Of a stretch of DNA of 51,726 nt, positions 32,996-45,516 are shown piece by piece. Made by a program: the position numbers and the translations under genes. The DNA comes from Clavulina sp. PMI_390 (Eukaryota > Basidiomycota > Agaricomycetes > Cantharellales > Hydnaceae). The stretch spans positions 1-51,726 of the forward strand of contig WIDE01000163.1 of NCBI GenBank assembly GCA_015039315.1, written 5' to 3'. Positions within the stretch are counted from its first letter, which is position 1, and the number at the start of each line of letters is the position of its first letter. The notes beneath the pieces are model-generated. The model was not told the DNA's origin, ran no database searches, and saw nothing but the letters and a program-made list of their open reading frames with translations.

Positions 32996-34977
32996 ATGAA
33001 CGCCTCTGACGTCTCATGGACTGCTGGCACCACTTCTACCGTTCAGTTTAGCAATCTTACTACGGAATACGCCACAGATGGTTATACGATGGCTGCACCC
33101 CCGACGGCAGCAGTTGTGGTTGGCCTGATCCTCGCTTCGATGTGAGCTCCACTGCAAGAGATCCATCCTTTTGCGATAAACTTAGGGTCCTTGTACAAAG
33201 AATCATGGGTGTGGTCACCATACAGCTTGCCTCATACACGAGTCGATTCTACAAGGAACGAAAGATTGCTGTTCTCATTGTGAGCCCTTGGCTTATGTCG
33301 CATCGTCTAATGACGAAACTAAAGCATACCTCTTCCCCCTCACTAGATAAATATCGTATTGTGAATCTATTTCGTCACTTCGCGTAGCAGCCGAATCTGA
33401 CTGGAGGACTTCGTTCTGATCGCTTGCAGCTTGTGGAATGCGATTTGCCTGTGCGTCATATATGCTCCTCTCCTACTCCTCCAACCACAAATCTTACGTC
33501 TTGTCGCCAGTATTTTATTAGCGTATGGTCTACATCACTGCTTGTCGAATAAATTGAAGACGCCCCCAGTCCACAATAACACGCTTCCTCAGTATGTCGT
33601 GCCTTTCCCTCCACGTGCGAGGTGATAACCCATTTATTAATGAGGATTTCTTCGAAGGAAATATATCCTCATTATGACCACAAATGTCGATGCTCGTTCT
33701 CTCTCCAATAATAGGATATATACTCACTTTTCTCTTTCAGGTGCTCTCACGGGCTGTTGTATCATATGCGGTGGCCCTCCTAACCGCGTATCGTAAGAAC
33801 CATCATCATATTGTCCATTTTTGGCAGCCCTCTGATTGACCAGCCCCGTATAGTATTTCATTCTGGCCTGATCGGGGTGGTCCTGAACGTCTTTCTCGCG
33901 ACTCGCTTGGGTGAGTTCCCTTGCATCACCCGCTTAGCCAATTTACTTATGCCTGTCCCCTATTGGGCTCTCGTTGGAAAGCCCTCACGGCCTATGTTCT
34001 CCAGGCCATCTATCATTCGTTCGGCAAAGCCACCGCTTCGGGGCAGGATTACCCCCCTCTTGTGAAAGCCAACACCGTGATATCGTTTTCCTCAGAGTGC
34101 ATCGTTTGTGTTCTGCTTTTAGGTGCCATCTGCCGGAAAAATGAGAAACGAAAGTAAATGAAGAACCCGTTTCATTGAACCTATATCATGCATAACCCAC
34201 CCTTCACCAAATAGGGAAAACTCGTTTGTGGCTCGACTGACCCGGCACGCTATTCCGTCCTACTTATTTACCGTGTGCGTTGCCGCTCTCCTGGATTTCA
34301 GATCTCTTTCTCCTCTTACTCTACACCATCAGGTTCTGGTACTTTGGATTTGCTCTGGTATGCCCGTCGCTACCATTCCTCTCCGACAAGTCTAACCCTC
34401 TATACCTAGGGGGCGTTCTGCAAGTTTCCTTTCGCGACAGCAATGTTCGGGATACCCTTGGGGGCAGTATGTAACGCTACACTCCTCGCCTTGTCAGTCG
34501 AACGTTTTTCTATCTCACCGCATAATAACGCTAAATCTGGTTTGCACTTGGGAATAGATTGAACGCACATCCATCTGCATTGACACCTCCTACTTTTGTG
34601 GTGAGTAGCTCCTTACCTGCGAGATGTATGGCTAACTGACAGCTTTGATTGCCCCTATTTCCCTACAAAGCTGAGACACACCCCGGCTCGCGCTCAGATC
34701 CAAACATCGCGAGATATCACGACTGAGTCATGCCACGATGGGTCTCTTGAAATGAAGCTGAGAGAACGTTTGGAGGTAACTCTTCCCCTTTGTCCTCGAA
34801 GCGAGTAGATTTGCGGCGCTAATTGAGCGGCTCAATGGTTTTCGCTTCGATGAACGGCAGAGAATGTTCCCTCAGGAGGAGGAATCCCGCTCGTATTTTC
34901 CGGATCCTCATGATGCTCCATCTCAATCAGTATCGCAATCAAATGGACGCGAGATTCAGTTGGTAACACGCTCGTGA
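32996..34977 (+). CDS. Array membrane protein A (DUF6534-like paralogue)
   Basis: First member of the seven-gene array; about 390 residues, six to seven spans, function unknown. Start MNASDVSWTAGTTSTVQFSN, then MAAPPTAAVVVGLILASM as span 1 and GVVTIQLASYTSRFYKERK, reminiscent of the DUF6534 signature. A 14-nt microexon at 33347-33360 encodes INIVL. Later exons give LWNAICL, KYILIMTTN, VLSRAVVSYAVALLTAY, SGLIGVVLNVFLATRLG, LVKANTVISFSSECIVCVLL, HAIPSYLFT and FGIPLGAVCNATLLALLNAH. The tail motif is TTESCHDGSLEMKLRERLE, then after an intron MFPQEEESRSYFPD, ending VTRS-stop. About 13 introns. Frame intact. The tail is hydrophilic and acidic and probably cytosolic. Relationship to DUF6534 is inferred from pattern similarity. 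Confidence 0.8.
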
Positions 34978-35552
34978 CTCATTATTTTATAACTCCTCGA
35001 TGTGTAGCTATTAGCTGGGAGTCTGTAATACTCCACTTTGTATTTTTTTTTTTGGTGAAATAGACTAGTCGTTGTAATGGCTCTCGGCCGCGGATCATAT
35101 GAAGATCGCGATAACCTCGAGGCGTTGGCTCCAGGTGATTTACAGCTGCGGTGTTTCCTCGCTTCGTCAGAACAGAAAAACCGCTTCTTCACACTGGGCG
35201 GCAGCTCTGTTGAAGTTGTTGGAAAGATAACGACTGGGCTCCTCGGATCAATTGACAGCCACCACGTTTTCAATTCAACATCGGCATCATATACGCCGAG
35301 CACATGTCAAGCGGAGTTGACTCAGTGTCAGCCGGCGGCCGGCTGCGGACAGTCTAAGATCTGGATCTGCCCGTCTTCCTCCTTGTATTTGAATTTCCTG
35401 ATTCATCCTGATTCCCCTGTTGTCGCCTTCCCCAGTTCTCGAGGGGCCTCCGGTCAGTTCTACCCGGCTCAATGGTAACCCTGTAATGGATGGAGTTGGT
35501 AGCTGTTTGAAAAGAGAACGCGTCTCACGTTTAGGCGTTTTACTTCTGACCA
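34978..35552. other. Intergenic region A-B
   Basis: 575 bp. It contains a poly-T run at about 35042 and a 17-bp GC-rich inverted repeat (35329-35345). A 133-codon open frame at 35077-35478 has no domain and no equivalent between other array genes, so I do not call it. Confidence 0.45.
35329..35345. promoter_or_regulatory. 17-bp GC-rich inverted repeat upstream of array gene B
   Basis: CAGCCGGCGGCCGGCTG: two perfect 8-bp arms around one G, about 208 bp upstream of the gene B start codon. Confidence 0.35.
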
Positions 35553-37567
35553 ATGAACTTCGCGACCGCTGGCCGCCACGACACCACCAGTATTCTTCCT
35601 AGAGCTACCCACAACCATGCCACCGTGGAGTTCGCTGGATATGCAATGGCCGTGCCTCCAATAGCGGCCGTCCTCGTCGGGTTGATTCTTGCAGCAATGT
35701 GAGCTCGGAAACACGATCCTGCCATGATATTGGAGCGGATGTTACAACAATGGCAATATAGGATTATGGGCGCCGTGACTATCCAAGTTGTGGCATACAT
35801 GAGGCGATATTCTAGTGACCACAAAGTCACTGCCGTCATTGTAAGCCACATTCTACGAAACCCCTCTTGGTCATCCCCAGGCTCTAACCTGCCGTCACCA
35901 GGTGAATGTCGTATTGTACGTCCATGCCTGTCATAATCGGGGCGGATGTCGGTCTATGATGACTCATGACTCGCAGCCTGTGGAATGCGATCTGCCTGTA
36001 CGCCCAACGATAACGGTGATTCCACATTGCTCATGATAATATTTCTGTTCTGTAAGCAGGAGCCTTTTAGGAAACGCTTTGCACCACGATCTTGTAACTC
36101 AATTCGGCAAAGGTCGTTTGCATGACCATACTCTTCCCCAGTAGGTCTTTTGACATTCTTTTCATCAAAATTTCTAACATTAGTCCACAATGTCAACTGC
36201 ATATGACAGGAGATATATTCTGCTTTTGATCACAAATGTCGGTAACTGTGGGCGTCCTGATGTCATGCCTTTTTAACGCGTCTATTAGGTTATTTCTCGA
36301 GCTCTTGTATCATTCCTAGCAGCGCTACTAAATGCACATTGTGAGTATGTTTCGCCCAGCTCCTTGCTCTCGCAAGTATCTCTGATCAATTTGATTTAGT
36401 ATTCGAATCTGCCTTTCTTGGAGCTATCTTGAACCTGATTCTTGCATCACACCTCGGTGAGTTCTCCCGTACCCAGTTGTTTTGCCTTTCCGAAATTTCT
36501 CATCTGGCGTCGGCAGCTATCACTGCCTACATTTTGCATGCAGTCATGCAGTCATTTGGACTAGAGATTCCTATTGGCCGAGAGTATCCGCCTCTCGTGG
36601 AAGCGAACACTATACTATCGTTCGGTCTAGAGTATACTTTGTGCGCACTCTTTTTGTGGGCTTATTTTCGACAACAAAATCAAGGACGGAGGTATGTGCT
36701 GACATGGTAATGATTCTCTAACTAACACCGCTCTCTGCTCGGTTGGAGCAAATAGTGAAAATCTTGCTGCACGACACGTCTTCCCAGCTTATTTAATTAT
36801 GGTGTACGTCAATAGTAATCTCACTCTTTGTTGCTTCTGACTCTTCAGGGTTAGGCTCTGGTCTTCCCGATTCGCAGTAGTAGGCTCTCAATCCCACGGG
36901 TTCGCAAGCTATATATCTGACTTTTTTGAAGGGAACATGGTGCAACCTGCCCTTCCTAAGAGCTTTATTTGGGATACCTTTAGGAGCTGGTACGATATAT
37001 ATGATTGGCTTTCACCGACTTGATCTCATTGACTGTTGACGCATAGTTTGCAATTTCGCGCTGGTTGCCTTGTCAGTCAAGTTCTCTCATATTACAAGTA
37101 CTGATCCTCATCTTCATCTTGATGTCGTTGGTCAGAGTGTATGCCCAACCTTCACTGCTGAAACTCTCCCCGCACCATATGGTGAGCGTGAACTCGATGG
37201 TCTAGGTGGTACTGGCCGTGGACGCTTGCGTTGACAATCTATCTGCTTATCAACATAGTCCAAACAGGTCGTGGCTCGCGCCCAAATAACGACCTCTCAA
37301 GACATCACGATCGATTCATGTCATGATGGGCCGCTAGAGATAGAACTTATGGAGCGCTTAGAGGTTTGGTCTACCTCCCTCTTGATTTAGCGAGAGTTGG
37401 ACCATGTTGCCGACTGACTGGTGACGCTCTATAACTGACAATAGAGGAAGTTCCCAGAGGAAGAAGAATCTCGTTCCTACCACCCGGATGTTGAGAATCC
37501 TCCCATGAACCGATCGTTGCAATCGCAGTATAGAGCAGGCGAGGTTCGGCCTGTAATCGGCACATAG
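35553..37567 (+). CDS. Array membrane protein B
   Basis: Second array member. The chosen ATG opens MNFATAGRHDTTSILPRATH, followed by span 1 YAMAVPPIAAVLVGLILAA and MGAVTIQVVAYMRRYSSDHK. A 14-nt microexon lies at 35902-35915 (VNVVL). Later exons give LWNAICL, LLLITN, VISRALVSFLAALLNAH and FLGAILNLILASHLG. Then ITAYILHAVMQSFGLEIP, EANTILSFGLEYTLCALFLW, and the tail motif TIDSCHDGPLEIELMERLE with FPEEEESRSYHPD. The stop used is TAG at 37565-37567. An alternative last exon from about 37660 to 37738 (DGETEPPDKPQSEYKVGFPF) could extend the tail if a GTTCGG donor after GEV is used. Tail and microexon match A. The gene converges on C. Confidence 0.78.
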
Positions 37568-38126
37568 AACCGATTGATATTGTCATGATCTTTCGGTATC
37601 GTTGATCTCTTTAGGCTAACTAATCTCTCATCATTATGTGTGCTCACACAATACGTAGGATGGAGAAACGGAACCTCCCGATAAGCCTCAATCGGAATAC
37701 AAAGTAGGCTTTCCGTTTCCTTCGACCAGGAATGAATGAGCCGATTGGGTGACATTGGCCGCAAAACTGAGCAGGATACGCCAAGATATGACGAGCCCAA
37801 GACATTGGCCTCATCATCTGTCACTGGACTGACAGGAGCTTCGCAACACAATGACAGGACAGAGTGTCATTCGTGTCATACCTTGACTGGCGGCGAAGCC
37901 TCACAGTTCTCTGCTGCCAGTGCTGAAGAACGTGGACTTCCCATATGTTGGAGAAGGCGTCACTGCGGATTTACGCACTCGTTGCCTACGCACTATTCGA
38001 CAATGTTTCAAAAACAAAAACCACTTGTTCAGATCGCGCGCATAACCGTATGCAGGGTATTTATTAACTTGCAAATACGCAGAAATTCTGTACATTAGGG
38101 TATTATTGCGATATCTTGGATTGAAG
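37568..38126. other. Convergent intergenic region B-C
   Basis: 560 bp between the converging 3' ends of B and the inverted copy C. May include an alternative terminal exon of B (about 37660-37738). An open frame at 37736-38098 has no domain. Confidence 0.4.
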
Positions 38127-40069
38127 TTATCCATGCCGAAAGGTGTTCTCTTTATCTGGATTTGAGTTCTCGGGTTCTGGATGATATGTTCGAGATTCCT
38201 CTTCTTGAGGGAACATCCTCTGCATTGGTGAGTAAACGCAGTCGTTCAGCTAAGAACGGCCCTAGAATCAAAAGAAAGTATCTTACATCCAAGCGCTCCA
38301 TTAAGCCCAGTTCTAAGGGTCCATCATGGCAAGACTCCGTCAAAACTGCTTCGCCTACCGTGATTTTGGTGGGGGCTAATATGGAGTTTGCCTAGCACGA
38401 CCAGTCAAGGGAGGATTAGCGGTAGCGAGAGTAGGTATGATTAGTCGTACTATATTGAACTCACCGGGTCGATATGGTGCCACATCGCCGGGCCGAGTGC
38501 TGATGGGTTGGCGTGCAACCTATCCGAGACAGGGTCAGCCACAAGGTGTCAGACGCGTAGCAGGCGTATTCCCACTGACATAGAGAGAAGTGTGATATTT
38601 GACACTACGCGGCAGAAGATGAGGTCGATATGATATTCTTACGGCGAAGAAATAAGGCTTTCGCACCAGCACCCAAGGGAATTCCGACGGAGGCCGTCGC
38701 AAATGCGGACCGATACCAAACGCCCTTTCAGTCGACACAAAATCAGTCCCAAATTTACATCCCATAATAGACGTAAGCACACCGATGAGAATCCGAGTTG
38801 CCAAATCCTAAGGTTGATAGGGTGAGTTGGGCAACAAAATTGGATGTCGAGTTGCTTACACAGTGATGAAGTAGGAAGGAATAGCATGATGAGCCATCTG
38901 AGCAATGCGGGGGTCGCTATAGACTCGTAAGCGGACTAGATTAGATACGGGATTGCCCATGGGCTAGATGACACGACCACGAGCTCACCGAGAGCCATGC
39001 ATCTTTGCTCGAAAAACAGCAGCACAAAGCAGAATGCAGACGAGACACTCGGCACCAAACGATAGAAGATTGTTGGCGAGGAGCAGTCGAGGCATTGTGT
39101 CTCGCTTTGGATGGGGTTTTGAGCCAAATGAATTGTAGACGGCCTGGACACCGAAAGCAGTCATGCCTGGAGATGGTTGAGGATGTTACAAGTGAAATGG
39201 TGAGAAAAGTGAGCACTTCACTACAACGTGAGGAAGCTTCACCAAGACGGGTCGCAATCAATACATTCAGGATAAAGCCAAGTATCCTGCTTTTGAACAC
39301 TAGACGCCGGAGTCAGAACTTTTCCCCCAGCCATTCTCAATGTTTGCTCACAAGATGCGGTCAACATTGCTACAGTATAGGATACTATAGCCCTCAACAC
39401 AATCTGATGGAAATATATCAGCATGTCATGTGTCATAAAAGTATGATTGTGTAGTGCTTACGTTTGCGGCCATCATGACCGTGTATCGACTACAGTCAAG
39501 TCGTGTAACTCAGGCTCAGAGACCGTGCGAAGGCGGTGAGATACATACTGGGCTAGGAAGAGATCCTTGAGATTTCCATCGTGGAATCTGGTGACAGTGG
39601 AGTGGTAGAGACCCTGGCCAAGGAGGAGACTTTTCACCAATCGCATGAGTCAATTCAGGGTCTGACCGACTCAGTCTAGCAACTCACAGGGCAGTGAGAT
39701 TACACAGGCTACAGGCCAGTAGTGAGCATAATGATGACGTGGGACAATTCAAGAAGCGTACAATAAGATATTGATCTGGAGGCCCAGGGAGAGATATCAG
39801 CGGACGTCGGTCGAGTCTGGATGACACTTACAATAGCAACAACAGCCTTTTGATCCTTCCAGAATCGATTAGAGTACGTCATAACTTGTATGGAGACAAT
39901 CCCGATCGCACTTCAGGTATTATTATCAGTTGGAAAGAGGCTGGCACGGGTAATCTAGTAGCATAGCTCACACCATCCCGATAGTAAGGCCAATTGCGAT
40001 GGCCCCAGTTGGGGGCGCTGCCATAGCGTATCCAACAGGGCGAAGGGCTGTATCAGACTGCGGCGTCAT
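38127..40069 (-). CDS. Array membrane protein C (inverted copy)
   Basis: The only array member on the minus strand. Start MTPQSDTALRPVGYAMAAPP at 40069, then TGAIAIGLTIGM as span 1. The next exon reads IGIVSIQVMTYSNRFWKDQK. The 14-nt microexon lies at 39762-39775 (INIL-F). Downstream pieces correspond to those of A and B, and the tail motif reads LTESCHDGPLELGLMERLD, followed after an intron by MFPQEEESRTYHPEPEN and the ending ENTFRHG-stop (TAA, 38127-38129). I did not see an internal disruption, but the middle exons were not all joined. Inversion of one unit inside an otherwise direct array suggests local rearrangement after duplication. Confidence 0.7.
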
Positions 40070-41092
40070 AAGGATGAGCCCCCTAAGGTGGTCGAAGACT
40101 CGACTCTATCCAGCCCTGCAACTGAGGTGGGAGAGGGCAGAAATGAGGCAGCAGAGTTGTGGCCACTCGGATTGGAAATGATCAAAAGAACTAGAGCCGA
40201 ATGCTTACTAATCGAAAAATGAATAACACCAATCCTCCTGCTCACAAACACTTGTGGATCCTTATCATACTACCCTCATCTTCGTGCTGATGGCCTTTCC
40301 TGCCCGCCGTTATATGAACGATCGCCGCCCATAGTATCCAATGGAGGTAAATCTGAACACCATTCTATGTTATTCAAATTACCGATCGAGCCTCGCCGCT
40401 CAAAGCCTGCCCAAGGCTCGACATTTTTGGGGTCGCGAGAAATCTAAATCGCGTCCCTGCACATCGGCTTTGCTGCGGTGTGCAACAAGCGGCGCTTTGC
40501 CCACTGATATGACTTTACCTAGGACGAAACATGTGCCGTGATGAATCCCTGGAGCCCCTGATGGAAACTAAGCGCCTGACACACCAACCGCTCCACGGAC
40601 CGTCCATCCCCTGGATATTTTCTGTTCTGTCGCGTGAATTGGCTTGGTGATAAGCACCATGGCAACCCGACGGTGCCGCGATTGTATTATCTACCTCGGT
40701 GTTTGCAACTCTCCCCGAGTAAAACGCACACCCCGCACATCGTCTGGCTGCTCGGCCTGCTGACTGCTAACTACTGCTAGATGTGCCCGAGGGTGTCGTG
40801 CTGCAGGACAGGAATCTCAGTAGTTGTACTGGAATTTTTTGATCGATATCCTTCATCAGCAGCGTCCCGAGGGCAGATCTCAAATGCAGTCCCAAGATCT
40901 AATGAAGTTTCTAGACCTGACAGCCACGGCGCCCCTGGAACCAACCCCACGGGACTGTAATGTTTATGAGATCACCCGCAACCGCCGGGGCGGTCCTGTT
41001 TCCGAATCAGATTCTTTGCTTCCTGCGCTCATCTCTGGAAGCTATAAGGCGAAGCTTCCGCGCCCGCCCACACCGTCTATCTAATCACCAAG
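40070..41092. promoter_or_regulatory. Divergent intergenic region C-D
   Basis: 1,023 bp between divergent start codons, the longest spacer in the array, probably with both promoters. It contains the inverted repeat ACCGCC-GG-GGCGGT at 40981-40994, 99 bp before the D start codon. Short open frames lack domains. Confidence 0.45.
40981..40994. promoter_or_regulatory. 14-bp GC-rich inverted repeat upstream of array gene D
   Basis: ACCGCCGGGGCGGT has two perfect 6-bp arms around GG, 99 bp upstream of the gene D start codon. Comparable elements precede genes A and B. Confidence 0.35.
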
Positions 41093-43088
41093 ATGCATGG
41101 GCTGGAAGGCGCTACTCTCAACTCTACTGTGCCTTACACCCAGCTAGAGCTTGGGGCAGATCACGTTGGCTACGTGATGGCGAGCCCTTCCATGGGCGCC
41201 CTTGCAGTAGGTCTGACGATATCGGTGATGTGTGCTTCTTCTACAACAAACCATCATTGACTTCCAAGGACCTAACATCTTCATAGCATCATGGGAGTTG
41301 TAACTGTCCAGCTATTTCTGTACTCTCGCCGATTCTGGAAGGATCGCAGACTCGTTGTTGTTGTTGTGAGTACCCGTCATATCGAGCGTTGACTTCCACC
41401 ACCAATTCTACAAAATCATGTTCTTTCCATTCCACTCTCAGGTACATGCTGTATTGTGCGTTTCTGTTGCCCTATGATTTCGGATACATCTGACCAGGGC
41501 TCGGTATGGCTGCAGTTGGTGTAACATCATCGGTCTGTACGTCCTACGTTTTGGGGGATTTCAGGCTCCATTATCTTGTGATATCTTGATAACCTCTCCT
41601 GCGCAGCGTGCTTCTGATAACAGCTACGTACAACACTATGCTCAGCAGATTCAACGGCCGTTTGATTGACCCCTCAGTTCTCCCACGGCAAGCACTTCAT
41701 TTTCTCGTTGCTTGTGGATGGCTCAGGCTGACAATTGCATGGCATAGGATGTATACATTATTAATGATTCCGAACGCAAGTATCTCACTTATAGACTAAT
41801 AATTCACCTGTCCTGACTCTCGTCTATCAGATCATTTCAAGAGCTATCATGTCATACTCGATGGCACTCCTAACTGCTGGCTGTACGACACCCACACTGA
41901 ACACAAGACCCTCGCGCTTAACACCTTTCTTCATGTAGATCTTCAGAGTGGGATCCTTGGAATGCTTTTTAACGTAATGATCGCATCCCGTGTTGGCAAG
42001 TCGGATAATCTCGTAGTAATCACTAAAATGCTTACTTTGTTCCCACATCATAGGCCTCAATGCTGCTGTTCTGCATGCTATCTTTCACTCTGTGGGATCG
42101 GCGACTCCTTCAGCTCCGAAATATCCACAATTGCTACAATTTAGCACATTGTTATCGATGGGGACGGAAGGTATCGTGAGTGCTCTTCTTGGTAGAGCCA
42201 TTTGCCAGGAGAAGAAGGGACTAGGATAGTAGGTGCTTTTGTCGTGATCTGTGTTGTGGCGCTCTCTACTTAATACATTCGCCGTAGTCAGAACTCCATC
42301 CTTGGTCAGCTAACTCGTTATGCGATCCCTTCATATTTCATGACTATGTTTGTGGTGTTTTTGCGTGTATTTGTCTCAGTCTTCTCACCATGTTTAATTT
42401 AGGGCATGGCATATCGCGTTTGCAGTGGTAAGTAGCCTCAAATGCATCGCGACATTGCTCCGATCGTATATCTCATCCCAAATAAAGGCCGTATTACGCC
42501 ACTCGTCTTTCATGGCAGCCACCTTCGGTATTCCTCTCGGCGCAGGTAATGTCTAATACCTATGGTATGTGATGTTAGCAGCGCTGATATTCCCTCCGCG
42601 CAGTATCGAATATGACACTTCTCGCATTGTGGGCCATCATCCGTGTGGTTCCAATGACATAATTCTTATTTCGCTTCTTATACAAGGTTGCATGTCCATC
42701 CTTCAATACTTGAGACCTCTCTGTGGGGTCAGCGAGTTGTGAGTATTGTCTTGACCCCCAACTTCGCCTCCATGAGATTGATTTGCATCTGCTGATATAC
42801 CCAGAACATCAGCCACCGCTGCCTGACTGGAGTATCCGTATCCCAGGACGTCGCCACCCAATCATGCTATGACGGCCCGCTCGAAACTGGGCTCGCGGAA
42901 CGCTTAGAGGTATAGTATCAAACACTTCCTAAATTGTACTTAGAATTTTGGTTGGATTCGGAGTACTCACCATGTCTCTCACCGGTTATTAGCGGCTATT
43001 CCCCCAAGAAGAGGAATCGCGCACGTACCACCCTGAGTCTGAAATTGAAGAGACTGTAGGAAAGGCACAAACAGCTCCGGTCACCTAG
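41093..43088 (+). CDS. Array membrane protein D (three GC-AG introns)
   Basis: Start MHGLEGATLNSTVPYTQLEL, span 1 GYVMASPSMGALAVGLTISV, then IMGVVTVQLFLYSRRFWKDR. The 14-nt microexon is at 41442-41455 (VHAVL). Later exons give YGCSWCNIIGL, VLLITATYNTMLSRFNGR, MYTLLMIPN, IISRAIMSYSMALLTAGY, SGILGMLFNVMIASRVG, LNAAVLHAIFHS, SLLGRAICQEKK and RYAIPSYFMT. The tail is ATQSCYDGPLETGLAERLE and LFPQEEESRTYHPESE, ending TAPVT-stop. Three donors are GC instead of GT, each with an otherwise strong consensus: GCAAGC at 41688, GCAAGT at 41776 and GCAAGT at 41996. The corresponding donors in most paralogues are GT. The protein frame is intact if GC donors are accepted, so the gene is probably functional. 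Confidence 0.78.
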
Positions 43089-43636
43089 CATGATCTTCCG
43101 TGGCTGGTGATCTAGGGCGGAGACACCGAGCTTGTGGAATAATATGTTGTTTTGTGCCGTTGTTTCATCTAACAGGGGAGGTGTGCTGCAGTGTTCTAAT
43201 GCAATGCTGGCAACGATCGCCTAGATCCTGGACCCTGTAACAGACGGAAGTATTTGTTCCACATTAAGGCGTGCTATGAACGATCGGTATCCATGTCTAA
43301 AAGCCTCAGGCCAAGTAAATCCGGCGCCCGACATTGTTACACATTCTGCGCCACAACACAAGGTCCCCATCACCTGGCAAATCGCCCCAGCCCTTGTATA
43401 CCACACTGCGCGATAAGTCCGAGGACGGCTTATTGCATCGAATGGAGTAACTCCTGACAACGCGTTGAGCTCATGCTGACAAGAGGATTCTCAAGATCTC
43501 CCTTCAAATGCGACAGATTGCCTCCGACGAAATGGGCGGTAATGGGTTACTGCGGTGCCATGGTGGCCGCGCGCGCACGTCTTAAGCCCTGCTATGCTCT
43601 GTGCCAACCCCCACCCCCCAATCTAACATCCCCGAA
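43089..43636. other. Intergenic region D-E
   Basis: About 550 bp, presumably 3' UTR of D and promoter of E. A GC-rich alternating stretch (CCGCGCGCGCACG) lies near 43568. No gene. Confidence 0.45.
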
Positions 43637-45516
43637 ATGACTGTTACCAATAATCTACTTGCACTGTCTTCGCCTCCTGCTCCATATAATGAAGTATGGT
43701 CATATACTGCTGGGTACTCTATGGCGGCGCCTCCGAGTGCCGCGCTTGCGTTTGGTTTCTTTGTTGCAGTGATGTGTGCCTGTTATGGACGCTTCCAATT
43801 GCCAGGACTTAACGATTTTCAAGTGCTATGGGTATTGTGACTGTCCAGGTCTCTGCGTACTCTCGGCTATCGTGGTCCGATCACAAGGTCACTGTCGTTC
43901 TGGTAAGTTTTCTGAGTTTTAGCATTCATTTCATACCTGATAAGTATCGCTATTTATGGCAGGTCAATACGATATTGTATGTCACCGTCGAAGACTATAC
44001 AGAACAGCTTGCATGAGACTTATTGAGGTTTCCTAGCCTGTATAATGCTATCGGGCTGTACGTCACCCCTATGCAATACATTGCCTCCTGGCACGAATAA
44101 CCCCCCTCGTCGCGTAGCATTATTCTAGGGGAGGTCCTTTACCATTCTCTAGTATCGCGAGTCGACGGCGGGAACCACCATCACTCCAGTCTACCCCGGT
44201 AAATGCTTCGTCTCACTTCGGAGGTATAGCTAACTCTAAATACCCCTAATACAGTCGATACATTCTAGTAATGATCCCAAATGTGAGTATTTCACCTGTA
44301 GTCTACCTCGTCAGCGAACTCATATTTGAACCATTAGACGATTTCGCGCGCCGTCATGTCGTATTCCATGGCCCTCTTCACTGCTCGCTGTATGCATAAT
44401 AACACCCCATCTCCCGACCAATCTGATCAATTCCAGCTAGTTTTTCACTCGTGGTTTCTCATGATGTTCTTTAACATCCTCATAGTATCTCGTATCGGTG
44501 AGTTCTCTACAGCCCCTCCTTGATTAATTAGCACTAGTGACCGTGACTGTTGTTCCTCACTAAAAGCTATCAACTCCACTGTTCTGCATGCGGCTTTCGG
44601 CTCTATTGGGACGAAGCATTACTCTAGCCAGGATTACCCACCTCTCTTGAAGCTCAGCACCTTGTTGTCCGTCTCCACGGAGGTCACTGTCTGTGTCCTA
44701 CTTTGCGCTGCGATCATTCGCAATCAAGGAAGCTAGTGAGGGGTGTTCTCAATAATGTTAATTCCCCTCAGTAACTGACGAGTTCTCCACTTTCAGTAAA
44801 AGTGCGAACTTGGGGAGGATAACTCGCTATGTGATCCCTTCCTACTTCGTCACCATGTAAGCGTCATTTTCGAGGGGATTTTCTGTTGTATTAACCTCCA
44901 CCATCTAGCGTGTGGCATCTGGCTTTCTCATTGGTATATATGTATTCTTCTCTAAGTCTCGCACGTTTGCCCTAATATCGTGAAGGGAGTACTACGCCGC
45001 TCGGCGCTCATAACAGCTAGCTTTGGAATACCTTTGGGTCCAGGTAAACATTCGCGAAAATTTTCCAATCAGGAGACAAGTATCTGACCCAGTTTCCGTC
45101 TCCTAGTGTCCAATATAACGGTCCTGGCACTGTGAGTAATTGCTCTCTAAATTGGGTAGCCCTTGCTGTGAATACTCTATCTCTATAGCTTGCAAATCCA
45201 CCCCTCGATTCTGGAAACCCCCTTTTGGCGTCAGCGCTGGGTGAGAGTGCTCCAAACACCATTACGCAATATCTGCCGGCACATTGACTTTTCCATATGA
45301 ACCCGGCCCAGGGTCAGCGCCACTTGGCTCCCACTCAAGTATCAATAAATCAGCAGGTAATCACCGAATCTTGCTCTGACGGTCCGCTCGAGATGCAGCT
45401 GACAGAGCGATTGGAGGTAAGATATTTTCATGTAGATTATTCATCGTCACGTTATTAACTCGTTTGTTCACTAATAGCGACTATTCCCTAACGAAGTAGA
45501 ATCCCATTCGTACTAG
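43637..45516 (+). CDS. Array membrane protein E (short tail)
   Basis: Start MTVTNNLLALSSPPAPYNEV, then span 1 YSMAAPPSAALAFGFFVAV and MGIVTVQVSAYSRLSWSDHK. The 14-nt microexon is at 43963-43976 (VNTIL). Later pieces include LYNAIGL, YILVMIPN, TISRAVMSYSMALFTAR, MMFFNILIVSRIG, STLLSVSTEVTVCVLLCAAI, ARITRYVIPSYFVT and SFGIPLGPVSNITVLAL. The tail motif is ITESCSDGPLEMQLTERLE, then RLFPNEVESHSY and an immediate TAG at 45514-45516. The residues after Y that other members carry (HPE and beyond) are missing and EEESR has become EVESH, so the tail is eroding. The start was chosen by length match; an in-frame GTG lies 12 codons upstream. Confidence 0.75.

Noticed and set aside
35077..35478. 133-codon plus-strand open frame between array genes A and B
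   Set aside because: No domain, no counterpart in other array spacers, and it contains the GC-rich inverted repeat; could be real but unsupported.
37660..37738. Possible extra last exon of array gene B
   Set aside because: It gives an open frame, but needs a weak GTTCGG donor; the TAG at 37565-37567 is simpler. Kept as an alternative in the gene entry.
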